From CAYVUM01 sp964619055 (GTDB lineage: Bacteria; Pseudomonadota; Alphaproteobacteria; Rhodospirillales; Defluviicoccaceae), in assembly GCA_964619055.1 (NCBI GenBank), contig CAZUDB010000084.1, positions 1-6,405 on the forward strand: DNA of 6,405 nucleotides, given 5' to 3'. The translations under genes were made by a program, and so were the position numbers. Of the stretch, positions 6,352-6,405 are shown piece by piece (positions within the stretch are counted from its first letter, which is position 1; every line of letters begins with the position of its first letter). The notes below the pieces were generated by a model that was not told where the DNA came from, ran no database searches, and worked only from the letters and a program-made list of their open reading frames with translations.

Positions 6352-6405
6352 TGGTCGGAGTGAGTGGATTCGAACCACCGACCCCTGCCTCCCGAAGACA
6401 GTGCT
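6352..6405 (-). tRNA. tRNA-Pro (anticodon CGG), 5' part beyond window edge
   Basis: The minus strand carries the last 54 nucleotides of a tRNA. From the 3' end there is an encoded CCA (6354-6352), discriminator A, the acceptor strand CACTCCG (so position 1 would be C, giving the C1-G72 pair typical of bacterial tRNA-Pro), a T-arm with GGTGG/CCACT around TTCGAAT, variable loop GGGTC, and an anticodon stem CTGTC/GGCAG closing the loop TTCGGGA. The anticodon is CGG, reading the Pro codon CCG, with G at position 37 as usual for tRNA-Pro. The acceptor 5' strand and most of the D-arm lie outside the window. Its 3' end faces the MFS gene; tRNA 3' ends are common integration sites, but no integrase or att repeat was found here. 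Confidence 0.93.

Overview
The window reads as chromosomal DNA of a GC-rich proteobacterium, most likely an alphaproteobacterium. That placement rests on the base composition of the cassette genes and on the fused ATP-grasp/alpha-E gene architecture; it is an inference and no rRNA is present to confirm it. Five protein genes and one tRNA gene can be supported. Two features run off the ends: the first gene lacks its 5' part and the tRNA lacks its 5' part.

Layout: (1) 1-396, plus strand, is the C-terminal part of an endonuclease III-like DNA glycosylase with its HhH motif, catalytic Asp and 4Fe-4S cysteines. (2) 397-606 is a convergent intergenic gap with only short repeats. (3) 4572 down to 607, minus strand, is a tight three-gene unit. 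It starts with a small secreted MsrA-like protein whose catalytic residues are lost. Four bases later comes an 865-residue fusion of a circularly permuted ATP-grasp domain with an alpha-E domain. A bacterial transglutaminase-like protein follows, whose GTG start overlaps the preceding TGA. (4) 4573-4776 is a leader/intergenic region. (5) 6027-4777, minus strand, is a 12-TM major facilitator drug/H+ antiporter-type transporter, clearly more AT-rich than the cassette. (6) 6028-6351 is non-coding as far as can be seen. (7) 6352-6405, minus strand, is the 3' part of a tRNA-Pro(CGG).

The centre of interest is the ATP-grasp/alpha-E/transglutaminase cassette. Comparative genomics has predicted that this set of families makes or attaches a peptide-like product and cleaves or rearranges amide bonds, often beside the proteasome-like peptidase Anbu. 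No Anbu gene is visible here. Two oddities mark this copy. The gene leading the unit is an MsrA relative with Trp in place of the nucleophilic Cys, an internal deletion and a clipped C-terminus. The ATP-grasp half carries Glu where a nucleotide-binding Lys would be expected from related proteins. The unit may therefore be a repurposed or partly decayed version of the known predicted system rather than a wholly new one.
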